Positions 45,501 to 52,359 of a DNA stretch of 52,359 nt are shown here, in pieces (the first letter of the stretch is position 1; each line of letters begins with the position of its first letter). The position numbers and the translations under genes were made by a program. Source of the stretch: Nocardia sp. CNY236 (GTDB taxonomy: Bacteria > Actinomycetota > Actinomycetes > Mycobacteriales > Mycobacteriaceae); the NCBI RefSeq assembly GCF_000482385.1, contig NZ_AXVD01000036.1:1-52359 (forward strand), written 5' to 3'. The notes beneath the pieces are model-generated. The model was not told the DNA's origin and made no database searches. It saw nothing but the letters and a program-made list of their open reading frames with translations.

Positions 45501-48500
45501 GGTTCCATCGGCTGCAGACCCGCGCCTACGAGCCGGTCGCCCGCCGCGGCGGCTGCACTGTTTCCCGCCCACAAACCCCAGGCCAGTGAGGTTGCAGGCA
45601 GCCCGAAAGACCGGCGCCGCTCCGCCAGAGCGTCCAGGTAGGCGTTGGCGGCCGCGTAGCTGCCCTGACCGGTTCCCGGCAGAGTGGCCGCGAGGGAAGA
45701 GAACAGGATGAACCCGTCCAGATCCAGGTCGCGGGTGAGTTCGTCGAGATGCCGGGCGGCCTCGACCTTGGGGCGTAGCACAACGGCAGCTCGCTGCGGG
45801 GTGAGACCATCGAGAACACCGTCGTCCAGCACGCCCGCGGCATGCACCACGGTGCGCAGCGGGCGGTCGGCCGGAATCGAGGCGAGCAGGCCGGCGAGGG
45901 CGTCACGATCGGTGACGTCACAGGCCACAGCGACCGCGTTTGCACCCAGCTCCGCCAGCTCGGCCACCAGCAATGCGGCGCCGGGTGCGGCGGACCCCCG
46001 ACGGCCGGCGAGCACGATGTGCCGCGCCCCGGCGCGCGCCAGCCACCGGGCGACATGCGCGCCGAGAGCTCCGGTACCGCCGGTGATCAACGCAGCCCCA
46101 GAGGTTGTCCAGACGGTTCCCGGTCCCGGCTCGCTGGGCTCGGCCCGCACCACGCGGCGGGCGAAGACGCCGGAGACGCGCACAGCGAGTTGGTCCTCGC
46201 CGTCGAGGCCGGCCAGGACGTGCACCAGCCGGTCGAGCACCCGCGCGTTGAACTGTGCGGGCAGATCGATCAGACCCGCCCAGCGCTGCGGGTACTCCAT
46301 GCCCGCGACCGCGCCGAGTCCCCAGATCATGGCCTGGTCGGCATTGGGCACGGTATCGGCCCGACCCACCCGGACTGCACCGACGCTCGCGACCCAGACC
46401 GGCGCGGCGACGTCGGCGTCACCCAGCGCCTGCACCAGGGTCACGGTCATGGCCAGACCCGTGGGCACCACCGGCGAGCGGTGTTCCTCGGCAGCGAGGC
46501 CGAGCAGCGACAGGACACCGGCTGGCGCGTCGGCGCGGAGACGTTCGCGCAAGCCTTCTGCGACCTGCGCCCGCTCGTCGGCGCCGATCGGCACCGTGGC
46601 GACCGTGGCGCCGTGCCGCTCGAGTGCGCTCGCGCTGGCGGCGACGGCCGGATCGTCCACCATGGCTTCCGGTACGACCAGCCACCAAAGACCCCGCAGG
46701 ACAGGTTTTTCCGGACCGATCGCAATGGGCTTCCAGATCACGCGGTAGCGCCACGTATCCAGCACGTGACGATCCCGGCGGTCACGGTGCCAGAACGACA
46801 GGGCGGGCAGCACCGCGCGCAGCGAAGCCTGCGCATCCTCATCCGCCACCCGCAGCGTGCTCGCCAGGGTCGCGAGGTCACCGCGTTCCACGGCCGTCCA
46901 GAACCCGGCGTCCACCGGATCGGCGCCGACTGCGCCTGCGTCGGAGGCGGCCGGCGCAGGCAGCCAATAGCGTGCCCGCTGGAAGGGGTAGGTCGGCAAT
47001 TCGACACGCTGCGCACCGGTAGCGGGCGATACGGCGTCCCAATCGATCTCGACGCCGCAGGTGTGCAGTGCGCCGAGCGAGAGGAGGAACCGCCGCAGGC
47101 CGCCGTCGGAATCGGCGAGGGTGCCGGTTACGCATCCGGGCGCTTCGGCCGATTCCACGGCGTGCCGCAGCCACACCGACAGCACCGGGTTCGGGCTCAC
47201 CTCGACGAAGATCGTGTGTTCATCCCGCAGCAATGCCTCGACGGCCGCCGAGAAAGCGACCGGCTCCCGCAAGTTGCGGTGCCAGTACCCGGCATCCAGT
47301 CCGGCGGTGTCCAGCCGCGCGCCGGTGACGGTGGAGTAGAACGCGACCCCCGACGACGACCGTGGCGTCACCCCGGCGAAGGCCGCATCCAGCTCGGCGT
47401 GTAGTCGGTCCACCTGCGGCGAGTGTCCGGCGAAATCGACACCGGGAAGCTCCCAGGACATGATTCCGGCATCGGCGAGCCGCGCGCTCAGCTCCGACAG
47501 CGCGACGGTATCCCCGGACACCGTCACCGAGCCGGGACCGTTGACCGCCGCCACCGCAACCCGATCCGTCCACGGCTGCAGATACTCGGTGATCGCATCG
47601 ACCGACGTCGCCGCGAACAGCATTCCGCCCCGACCGACCAGCGGCAGCAAGGCCTTGCTGCGTAAGGCCACCATGCGCGCACCGTCGGCCAGGGTCAGTC
47701 CACCTGCCACCACGGCTGCAGCGATCTCGCCTTGCGAATGGCCCAGCACTGCAGCCGGTTGCACCCCGAACGAACGCCACACCGCCGCCAGCGACACCAT
47801 CACCGAAAACAACACCGGCTGAACGACATCCACCCGATCCAGCGGAGCCGACGAACGGAGCACATCCACCAGCGACCACTGCACCCACGGCGCCAATGCC
47901 GCCTCGCACTCGGCCATCCGCGCCGCGAACACCGCTGACTCCTCCAGCAACTCCCGCGCCATGCCCACCCACTGCGACCCCTGCCCCGGAAAAACGAACA
48001 CCGTTCGACCCACGCCCTGTGCGACGCCCTGCACGAGTAGGTCGTCGGCACGCCCTGCCGCCAGCGCAGTCAGGCTCGCCACCATGGCGTCACGGTCATG
48101 GCCGACCACGGCAGCCCGATGGTCGAATTGCGTCCGGTCGTGGATCAGGGAGTATCCGACGTCGAACACAGACGCGGAAGCCCGGACGGCGAGGTGTTCG
48201 GCAAGCCTCGCTGCCTGCGACCGCAATGCCTGCTCGGTGCGGCCCGACAGCGGCCAGAGCACTGGACGCTGTGCCTGCGGCTCGACGGAGGGTCGCATCG
48301 GCGGCACGGGCGCCTGTTCGAGGATGATGTGCGCATTCGTGCCGCTGAGACCGAAGGACGAGATGCCGGCGCGGTGCGGCCGGTCGTCGGGTGTCCACGG
48401 CGCAGGCTCGGCCAGCAGGGTCACCGCGCCGGTGGACCAATCGACCTCCGGAGTGGGCTCGGCGGCATACAGTGACCGGGGCAGCAGGTGGTGCCGCATG

Positions 48501-51500
48501 GCCTGCACCATCTTGATGATGCCCGCGACGCCCGAAGCGGCCTGGGTGTGGCCGATATTCGACTTCACCGAGCCGAGGCGCAGCGGCCGGTCCGCGGGCC
48601 GATCGCGCCCGTAGGTGGCCAGCAGCGCGTCGGCCTCGATCGGGTCCCCCAGCTTCGTGCCGGTGCCGTGTCCCTCGACCACGTCCACATCGGCAGGGGC
48701 GAGCCCGGCATCGGCGAGCGCGGCGCGGATGACGCGCTGCTGCGCCGGCCCGTTGGGGGCAGTGAGACCGTTGCTGGCGCCGTCCTGGTTGATCGCGGAG
48801 CCGCGGAGCGTGGCCAGTACCGGATGACCGTTGCGTTCGGCCTCCGAAAGACGTTCCAGCAGTAACACACCGACGCCCTCGGCGATGCCGAATCCGTCGG
48901 CGGCGGCGGCGTAGGACTTGCATCGCCCGTCCGCTGCCAGGCCGCGCTGGCGGCTGAAACCGGTCAACGACAGCGGCGAGCCGAGCACAGTGACACCGCC
49001 GGCCAGGGCGAGCGTGCACTCGCCGCTGCGCAGCGCCCGCGCGGCCAGGTGCACCGCCACCAGCGATGAGGAGCAGGCGGTGTCGACGGTGACGGCGGGG
49101 CCCTCCAGCCCCAGGCTGTAGGCAACGCGCCCGGATAGGACACTGGTGGACACGCCCGCGATGAGGTGGCCTTCTACCTCCGCGGGCACGTCGTGGCTGC
49201 CGTACCCCTGGTAGGCGCCGCCGGCATAGACGCCGGTCCGGCTGCCGCGCAGGGTCACCGGATCGATGCCGGCACGCTCGAGCACCTCCCAGGAGGTCTC
49301 CAGGAGCAGCCGTTGCTGGGGATCCATGGCCAGCGCCTCGCGTGGTGAGATGCCGAAGAATCCCGCGTCGAATTCGGCTGCGTCGTCGAGGAAGCCGCCT
49401 TCGAACGCATAGGTCGTTCCGGGCCGGTCCGGATCGGAGTCGTAGAGCGCAGCCACATTCCAGCCGCGGTCCGCCGGGAGTTCGGCGACGGCGTCGCGGC
49501 CCTCGACCAGCAGATCCCACAGCTGGTCCGGATTGTGCACCCCACCCGGGTAGCGGCAGGCCATGCCGACGATGACGACGGGATCCTCGGTGTCCACAGC
49601 GGTGACCGAGAGCTGCTCCGGCGCGGCGGTTTCGGCGCCGAGCAACAGCGGGCCGAGGTGCCGGGCAAGCGCTGTAGCCGATGGATAGTCGAAGATCACC
49701 GCCACGTGCAGCCGCAATCCAGTGGCGGCGTTGAGCCGATTGCGCATTTCGACGGCGGTCAGCGAGTCCAAACCCAGATCGCGGAAGGCTCGGTCGGGTT
49801 CGATCGCACCACCGGAGTCGTGGCCGAGGACGCGTGCAGCGTGGGTACGCACCACGTCGACGAGGATGCGGTCTCGCTCGGCGCGGTCGGCTTCGTGCAG
49901 TCTGCGTCGCAGCGCCGAGCCCGCGCCGTCGTCGGTGGCGGGCGCAACCTCGGCGGCCAGGATGCGCCGCACCTCTGGCAGATTCGCGATGAGCGGGCTG
50001 GGCCGCACCGAGGTGAACACTGGTGCGAAACGGTCCCAGTCGATGGCGACCACCAGGACTGCGGTGTCGTCGTTGTCCAGCACTGTGCCGAATGCGCTCA
50101 GCGCCACCGCTGGCGCCATGAACGGAACCCCCCGTCCCCGCAGTTGGTCTTCGACGAGGTTCGCCGCCATACCGCCGCCATCGGCCGGATCCCAGATGCC
50201 CCACGCGATCGAGGTGGCCCTCAGACCGCGGGAGCGGCGATTCTCGGCCAAACCGTCGAGGTAGGCATTGGCGGCGGCGTACGCGCCGTGCTCGTCGCTG
50301 CCCCAGACCGCGGAAATGGAGGAGAACAGGACGAAGGCGTCCAGCGGTTCGGCGCGGAAGACGGCGTCGAGGCTGTCTGCGCCACCGACTTTGGTGTGCA
50401 GGGTTTGCGCGAAGTCGTCGGGATCGGTGTCTGCGAGCGGGACCAGCGCGCCCCCGCCCGCAGCATGGATCACCGTGCGGATATCGGCCCCCGCTGCACG
50501 CAATTCGGTGATGAGCTCGGCCAGCGCCGCGCGGTCGGTGACATCGCAGGCGGCGATGGTCACCCTTGCGCCCCGCGCGGTGAGCTGTCCGGTCAACTCG
50601 TCCGCGCCGGCGGCGGCCGGGCCGCTGCGGCTGACCAGGACCACGTGCTCCGCGCCGCGGTCGGCGAACCAGCGGGCCAGCTGCGCGCCGACGCCACCGG
50701 TGCCGCCGGTGATCAGAATCGTGCCCCGCGGCTTCCAGGACGGCGGCGTGGCGGTGTCGCCGAGCGCCGCACGGACCAGCCGCCTGCCGTAGACTCCGTC
50801 GGCCCGGATCGCAACCTGGTCCTCCTCGTCCCGGTCCTCGTCGTTCGGGTCCTCGTCGTCATGGCCGGCGAGCACCCCGCGCAGGCGTTCGGCGGCCCGC
50901 TGGTCGAAGGCGACGGGCAGGTCGACGAGGCCACCCCAACGCGGCGAGTGTTCCAGGGCGGCCACTCGGCCCAGACCCCAGAGCACGCTCTGGGCGGGAC
51001 TGGCAAGCGCATCGGCCGAGCCGGTGGCCACGGCGCCCCGGGTGGCCCACCACAGGGGCGCCGCGCACCCGCTGTCCCCCAGTGCCTGCAGCAGCACCAG
51101 GCTCAGCGCGGTGCCGTCGGTCATGTGCGGGTTGCACCGGTGCGGTGACTCGTCGAGCCCGAGCAGTGCGAGGACACCGGACACCGGGCCGGGCAGTTCG
51201 GTGAGAATCGTGCCGAGCCGGGCGGCGAGCGCGCCCCGGTCGTCGGCGGATGGGTCGAGCACGATCGGCACGACGGTGGCACCGCCTTCGGTCAACGCCC
51301 GGGCGCAGGCCTCGGGCACGGCGCCGCCTGCGGTAGCCGCGGACGAGACGAGCAGCCAGTTGCCGGTCGGCGCCGCGTTCGGTCGGTCGGCGAGTGGTTC
51401 CCAGTCGATGCGGTAGCGCCAGGAGTCGGCGGTGGCACGGTCGGCGAACCCCCGCCGCCACGCGGCGAGGGCGGGCAGCACGGCGCCGACCCCGTCGGTG

Positions 51501-52359
51501 GGCGCCACGCCGAGAGTGGCGATGAACGCCGGAAGGTTCTCGTCGTCGACCGTCTCCCAGAACGCGGTCTCCGCGGGGTCGGCGGCCGGCGGTGCGGTAG
51601 CGTCCTGCGGGCGTTGCAGCCAGAACCACCGATGCCGGAACGCATAGGTCGGCAAGGTCACCGGGGCGGCGGGAACGTCAGCGAAGAATGCGGTCCAATC
51701 CGGTGACAGACCGTGGACCTGAGTCTCGGCGAACGACCGCAGCGCGGTGTCCAGACCGCCCCGATCGCGACGCAACGTGCCGACGGCCGTCACGTCCACG
51801 CCGACCGCCTCGGCCGTCTGTGTCACGCCGACGGTGAGCACGGGATGGGCGCTCGGCTCGACGAAGAAGGTGTAGCCGTCCTCGAGCAGGGCCTGGACGG
51901 CGCCTGCGAAGCTCACCGGCCGACGCAGGTTGCGATACCAGTAGTCGGCGTCCAGGCTGCGGGTATCCCGCCAGGCGGCATCCACCGTGGAGAAGAACGG
52001 CACGTCGGCAGCGGTCGGCTCGATATCGGCGAGCTCTGCCAGCAGCCGGTCACGGATCTGCTCGACCTGCGGTGAATGCGAGGCGTAATCGACTGGGATG
52101 ACCCGGGCCCCGATACCGTCCGCGGCCAAGCTCGCGACCAGTTGTTCGACGGCGGCGGCGTCACCGGCCACCACGGTCGACGACGGCCCGTTGACGGCGG
52201 CGACGCAGATTCGCTGCGCCCACGCATGCAGGCGATCGTTCAATTCCTCGGCTGCCAATGGCACCGAGGCCATCCCGCCGCGGCCGGCCAGTACCGCGAT
52301 CGCCTGGCTGCGCAACGCGACAACTTTCGCGCCGTCGGCCAGGGTCAGTCCACCTGCCA
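39512..52359 (-). CDS. PKS-A (partial, N-terminus beyond right edge): AT-KR-ACP / KS-AT-KR-ACP / KS-AT-DH-KR-ACP
   Basis: More than 4280 residues; the frame is open to the window edge, which cuts an AT before its YASH motif. By nucleotide position (right to left): module A0, AT to ~51,640 (YASH ~52,085, methylmalonyl), A-type KR ~50,730-50,150 (SAVWGSDEHGAYAAAN), ACP ~49,770. Module A1: KS 49,590-48,320, AT 48,010-46,960 with FAGH (47,434-47,423) in place of YASH, B-type KR 46,110-45,500 (LDD), ACP ~45,170. Module A2: KS 44,975-43,700, AT 43,410-42,330 (HAFH and GHSVGE, malonyl), DH 42,310-41,440 (HGILGSALFP, HPALLD), B-type KR 40,860-40,200, ACP ~39,920. C-terminal docking region to 39,515, ending EDLFDFIDTELGMDENS plus a 16-residue tail. 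Modules A0 and A1 have a post-AT linker and KR structural half but no DH. Expected: methyl/hydroxyl, methoxy/hydroxyl, then an unbranched alkene. It ends inside the start of PKS-B. It corresponds to the second synthase of a bafilomycin-type line. Confidence 0.97.
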   Translation of the reverse strand, partial: AGGLTLADGAKVVALRSQAIAVLAGRGGMASVPLAAEELNDRLHAWAQRICVAAVNGPSSTVVAGDAAAVEQLVASLAADGIGARVIPVDYASHSPQVEQIRDRLLAELADIEPTAADVPFFSTVDAAWRDTRSLDADYWYRNLRRPVSFAGAVQALLEDGYTFFVEPSAHPVLTVGVTQTAEAVGVDVTAVGTLRRDRGGLDTALRSFAETQVHGLSPDWTAFFADVPAAPVTLPTYAFRHRWFWLQRPQDATAPPAADPAETAFWETVDDENLPAFIATLGVAPTDGVGAVLPALAAWRRGFADRATADSWRYRIDWEPLADRPNAAPTGNWLLVSSAATAGGAVPEACARALTEGGATVVPIVLDPSADDRGALAARLGTILTELPGPVSGVLALLGLDESPHRCNPHMTDGTALSLVLLQALGDSGCAAPLWWATRGAVATGSADALASPAQSVLWGLGRVAALEHSPRWGGLVDLPVAFDQRAAERLRGVLAGHDDEDPNDEDRDEEDQVAIRADGVYGRRLVRAALGDTATPPSWKPRGTILITGGTGGVGAQLARWFADRGAEHVVLVSRSGPAAAGADELTGQLTARGARVTIAACDVTDRAALAELITELRAAGADIRTVIHAAGGGALVPLADTDPDDFAQTLHTKVGGADSLDAVFRAEPLDAFVLFSSISAVWGSDEHGAYAAANAYLDGLAENRRSRGLRATSIAWGIWDPADGGGMAANLVEDQLRGRGVPFMAPAVALSAFGTVLDNDDTAVLVVAIDWDRFAPVFTSVRPSPLIANLPEVRRILAAEVAPATDDGAGSALRRRLHEADRAERDRILVDVVRTHAARVLGHDSGGAIEPDRAFRDLGLDSLTAVEMRNRLNAATGLRLHVAVIFDYPSATALARHLGPLLLGAETAAPEQLSVTAVDTEDPVVIVGMACRYPGGVHNPDQLWDLLVEGRDAVAELPADRGWNVAALYDSDPDRPGTTYAFEGGFLDDAAEFDAGFFGISPREALAMDPQQRLLLETSWEVLERAGIDPVTLRGSRTGVYAGGAYQGYGSHDVPAEVEGHLIAGVSTSVLSGRVAYSLGLEGPAVTVDTACSSSLVAVHLAARALRSGECTLALAGGVTVLGSPLSLTGFSRQRGLAADGRCKSYAAAADGFGIAEGVGVLLLERLSEAERNGHPVLATLRGSAINQDGASNGLTAPNGPAQQRVIRAALADAGLAPADVDVVEGHGTGTKLGDPIEADALLATYGRDRPADRPLRLGSVKSNIGHTQAASGVAGIIKMVQAMRHHLLPRSLYAAEPTPEVDWSTGAVTLLAEPAPWTPDDRPHRAGISSFGLSGTNAHIILEQAPVPPMRPSVEPQAQRPVLWPLSGRTEQALRSQAARLAEHLAVRASASVFDVGYSLIHDRTQFDHRAAVVGHDRDAMVASLTALAAGRADDLLVQGVAQGVGRTVFVFPGQGSQWVGMARELLEESAVFAARMAECEAALAPWVQWSLVDVLRSSAPLDRVDVVQPVLFSVMVSLAAVWRSFGVQPAAVLGHSQGEIAAAVVAGGLTLADGARMVALRSKALLPLVGRGGMLFAATSVDAITEYLQPWTDRVAVAAVNGPGSVTVSGDTVALSELSARLADAGIMSWELPGVDFAGHSPQVDRLHAELDAAFAGVTPRSSSGVAFYSTVTGARLDTAGLDAGYWHRNLREPVAFSAAVEALLRDEHTIFVEVSPNPVLSVWLRHAVESAEAPGCVTGTLADSDGGLRRFLLSLGALHTCGVEIDWDAVSPATGAQRVELPTYPFQRARYWLPAPAASDAGAVGADPVDAGFWTAVERGDLATLASTLRVADEDAQASLRAVLPALSFWHRDRRDRHVLDTWRYRVIWKPIAIGPEKPVLRGLWWLVVPEAMVDDPAVAASASALERHGATVATVPIGADERAQVAEGLRERLRADAPAGVLSLLGLAAEEHRSPVVPTGLAMTVTLVQALGDADVAAPVWVASVGAVRVGRADTVPNADQAMIWGLGAVAGMEYPQRWAGLIDLPAQFNARVLDRLVHVLAGLDGEDQLAVRVSGVFARRVVRAEPSEPGPGTVWTTSGAALITGGTGALGAHVARWLARAGARHIVLAGRRGSAAPGAALLVAELAELGANAVAVACDVTDRDALAGLLASIPADRPLRTVVHAAGVLDDGVLDGLTPQRAAVVLRPKVEAARHLDELTRDLDLDGFILFSSLAATLPGTGQGSYAAANAYLDALAERRRSFGLPATSLAWGLWAGNSAAAAAGDRLVGAGLQPMEPALALTALSEALTHGETRLIVSGFDWERFTRTSVTLRPNTVLRELPQAAPFLRTDAGARAGDSLAGRLARLSEAQREQELTSLIRTEVAETLGHADAAGIEPGRAFRELGFDSLTAVDLRNRLAAVTGLRLSVTLVFDHPTITALVGHIAGHLDVAAPDAASEAATATAPAAAPADDPIAIVAMSCRFPGEVESPDDLWRLVVDGVDAISPFPTGRGWDLDELYSSDPEQPGTSYTWHGGFLHRAAEFDPAFFGISPREALAIDPQQRLLLEIAWEAFERAGIDPRSLVGSRAGVFVGSSYHDYGSRVRQPSEELEGYLGLGSAGSVASGRIAYTFGLEGPAVTVDTACSSSLVAIHLAAQALRGGECTLALAGGVAVMATPGSFVEFSRQRVLAEDGRCKPFAAAADGTSWAEGAGVVVLERLSDARRNGHPVLALVRGSAVNQDGASNGLTAPNGPAQQRVIAQALANAAVAAADVDAVEAHGTGTRLGDPIEAQALLAAYGQDRPADRPLLLGSMKSNIGHAQAAAGIAGVIKMVQAMRHGVLPGTLHVDRPTPLVDWSSGAVALLTENTTWPETGRPRRGAVSSFGVSGTNAHTILEHVPEESDSVVQPDADGGGLWLVSARSAAALRAQAERLLRFVQDRPALDPVAIGRALANTRSAFEHRGAVVADTRDGLLAGMHALATDGTAPGVFRGKSGEGKTAFLCAGQGSQRPGMGAELYRAQPVFAAAFDAACAEFDTHLDRPLHEVVFAQAESPEAALLDTTAFTQPAVFALETALFRLLEHWDVTPALLLGHSVGELVAAHVSGVLSLPDAARLVAARGRLMQALPEGGAMISLTASAEQVLPLLAGHADRVSIAAVNGPAATVISGDADVALDIAARWQSMGGKARRLAVSHAFHSPHMDAVLDDFRKVADTIDFRPPLIPIVSNLTGRVASAEEIDTADYWVANVRNAVRFHDGMACLAAEGVTRFLELGPDQSLTAMGRDCLADTAVDPDAMVSSLRRDRAEMASVTAALAQLHTRGTSIGWERFFGGPLGRHVELPTYAFQHERYWLEADNATGDVAAVGLRPAEHPLLGGMVELPDSGGFLCTTKLSTRSHPWLAEHGILGSALFPATAFLELAIRAGDEVGCHEVDELLLEAPLVIETNSAVLLQISVGAPDGDGSRPIAVYSRPEIAPPDRSWTRHAAGLLTVSEPNEAAAVGEWPPQGAEPIEVEGLYRQFEQGGFAYGPAFRGLREAWRLGDEVYAEASLPPQYCGDAAGFGLHPALLDSSLHALAFGILAGSTQSWLPFSWNGVRLHASGASSLRIRLRPAGRDAVQVLAVDAAGDPVVSMRSLLLRPLSADRIGAARPAAEHEKLFRVEWPVLPTTTPGVVGDWVVLGGEVSEWGAAGVDRTVADLTELGHGDLPAVVVAPVPVDPPSRDEVAAVRSATEYALTLVQSWLAQERLQAATLLLVTRDGVAVRPDADVPDLAHAAVWGLVRTAQTEHPGRFVIADLDGDAASVAALPVALGLGEPQVAVRSGVVHQARLARVPRTDSLAAPVWERGGTVLITGGTGAIGRHIARHLVSGHGVRRLVLTGRRGSAAVGANALRDELTALGAEVEIAACDVAEREQLAALLAGLPVRRPLTAVVHAAGVLDDGVLEALTPQRLRDVMRPKVDAALHLHELTAEMELSAFVVFSSIAGVFGGMGQANYAAANAFLDALAHRRRANGLPAASLDWGLWITEGGMSGSLDRSDLRRIARGGILAFTPADGVGLFDLAVAADEPAALPLHLDLEATAAAGYPPMLRGLVRPRARRVASVAPAESITQRLRGRNPAERERILLELVRLQAATVLGFAQPEAVDADRGLMELGFDSLTAVELRNRLNTATGLRLPATLLFDYPSSVALAKHLAAELAPDDTDRVAAGMAELEQLEKAFDGGAADLQVLDRLESLVNTLRANADPDAARLAERMNRASDEDLFDFIDTELGMDENSPLNSAIYEGDEFRD
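47763..47835. repeat. 73-bp tract almost identical to 37585-37657 (AT of module A1)
   Basis: Second copy of the tract, inside the AT with the unusual FAGH signature. A shared run this long, with identical third codon positions, is far above the background similarity of the other AT pairs. Confidence 0.9.

Noticed and set aside
47423..47434. FAGH read simply as an ethylmalonyl signature
   Set aside because: Possible by motif alone, but no ethylmalonyl supply gene is in the window, whereas a full methoxymalonyl-ACP pathway is, and the module falls on a methoxy position of the matching macrolactone. Kept as the alternative.
39512..52359. A DH in modules A0 and A1, because of the long stretch between AT and KR
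   Set aside because: That stretch is the post-AT linker and the structural half of the KR; no HxxxGxxxxP or HPALLD motif is present there.

Overview
The window is GC-rich actinomycete DNA. Its overall composition and the type of insertion sequences would suit Nocardia or a relative as well as a streptomycete; the genus cannot be fixed from the sequence. It holds the downstream end of a large modular type I polyketide synthase (PKS) cluster, cut by the right window edge, with its left border in an insertion-sequence scar.

Layout. Bases 1-2010 are mobile DNA: the C-terminal part of an IS630-family transposase, then a complete IS1380-family element (344-2005) with imperfect terminal repeats and a 5-bp target duplication TTTAG. 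Bases 2011-3597 have no gene I recognise, only small repeats and a decayed IS3-type transposase end. A SARP/AfsR-type regulator on + (3598-5565) follows; it carries one TTA codon. A two-gene unit on - encodes a metallophosphoesterase and a type II thioesterase (7194-5498). A complete methoxymalonyl-ACP pathway follows: fkbG-type O-methyltransferase on +, and fkbK-fkbJ-fkbI-fkbH on - with overlapping stops and starts. From 11538 to the right edge, four giant PKS genes lie on -, transcribed right to left (called here PKS-A, B, C, D in order of action). The last one ends in a thioesterase.

Biosynthetic logic. Eight modules are visible (the first is missing its KS and part of its AT). By motif reading they are: A0 methylmalonyl/KR; A1 non-canonical AT (FAGH)/KR; A2 malonyl/DH-KR; B1 methylmalonyl/DH-KR; B2 methylmalonyl/DH-ER-KR; C1 methylmalonyl/KR; C2 methylmalonyl/DH-KR; D1 non-canonical AT (YAPH)/DH-KR, then TE. 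Read collinearly this gives C16-Me/C17-OH, C14-OMe/C15-O, the C12=C13/C10(Me)=C11 diene, C8-Me/C9-H2, C6-Me/C7-OH, C4(Me)=C5 and C2(OMe)=C3. That is the 16-membered macrolactone of bafilomycin-type plecomacrolides (vacuolar ATPase inhibitors), position by position. The two ATs that lack the YASH or HAFH signature fall exactly at the two methoxy positions, and the methoxymalonyl-ACP genes sit next door.

The loading module and first extension modules, any tailoring genes (for example fumarate or C5N attachment) and transporters would have to lie beyond the right edge. I saw no tRNA, rRNA or CRISPR array.
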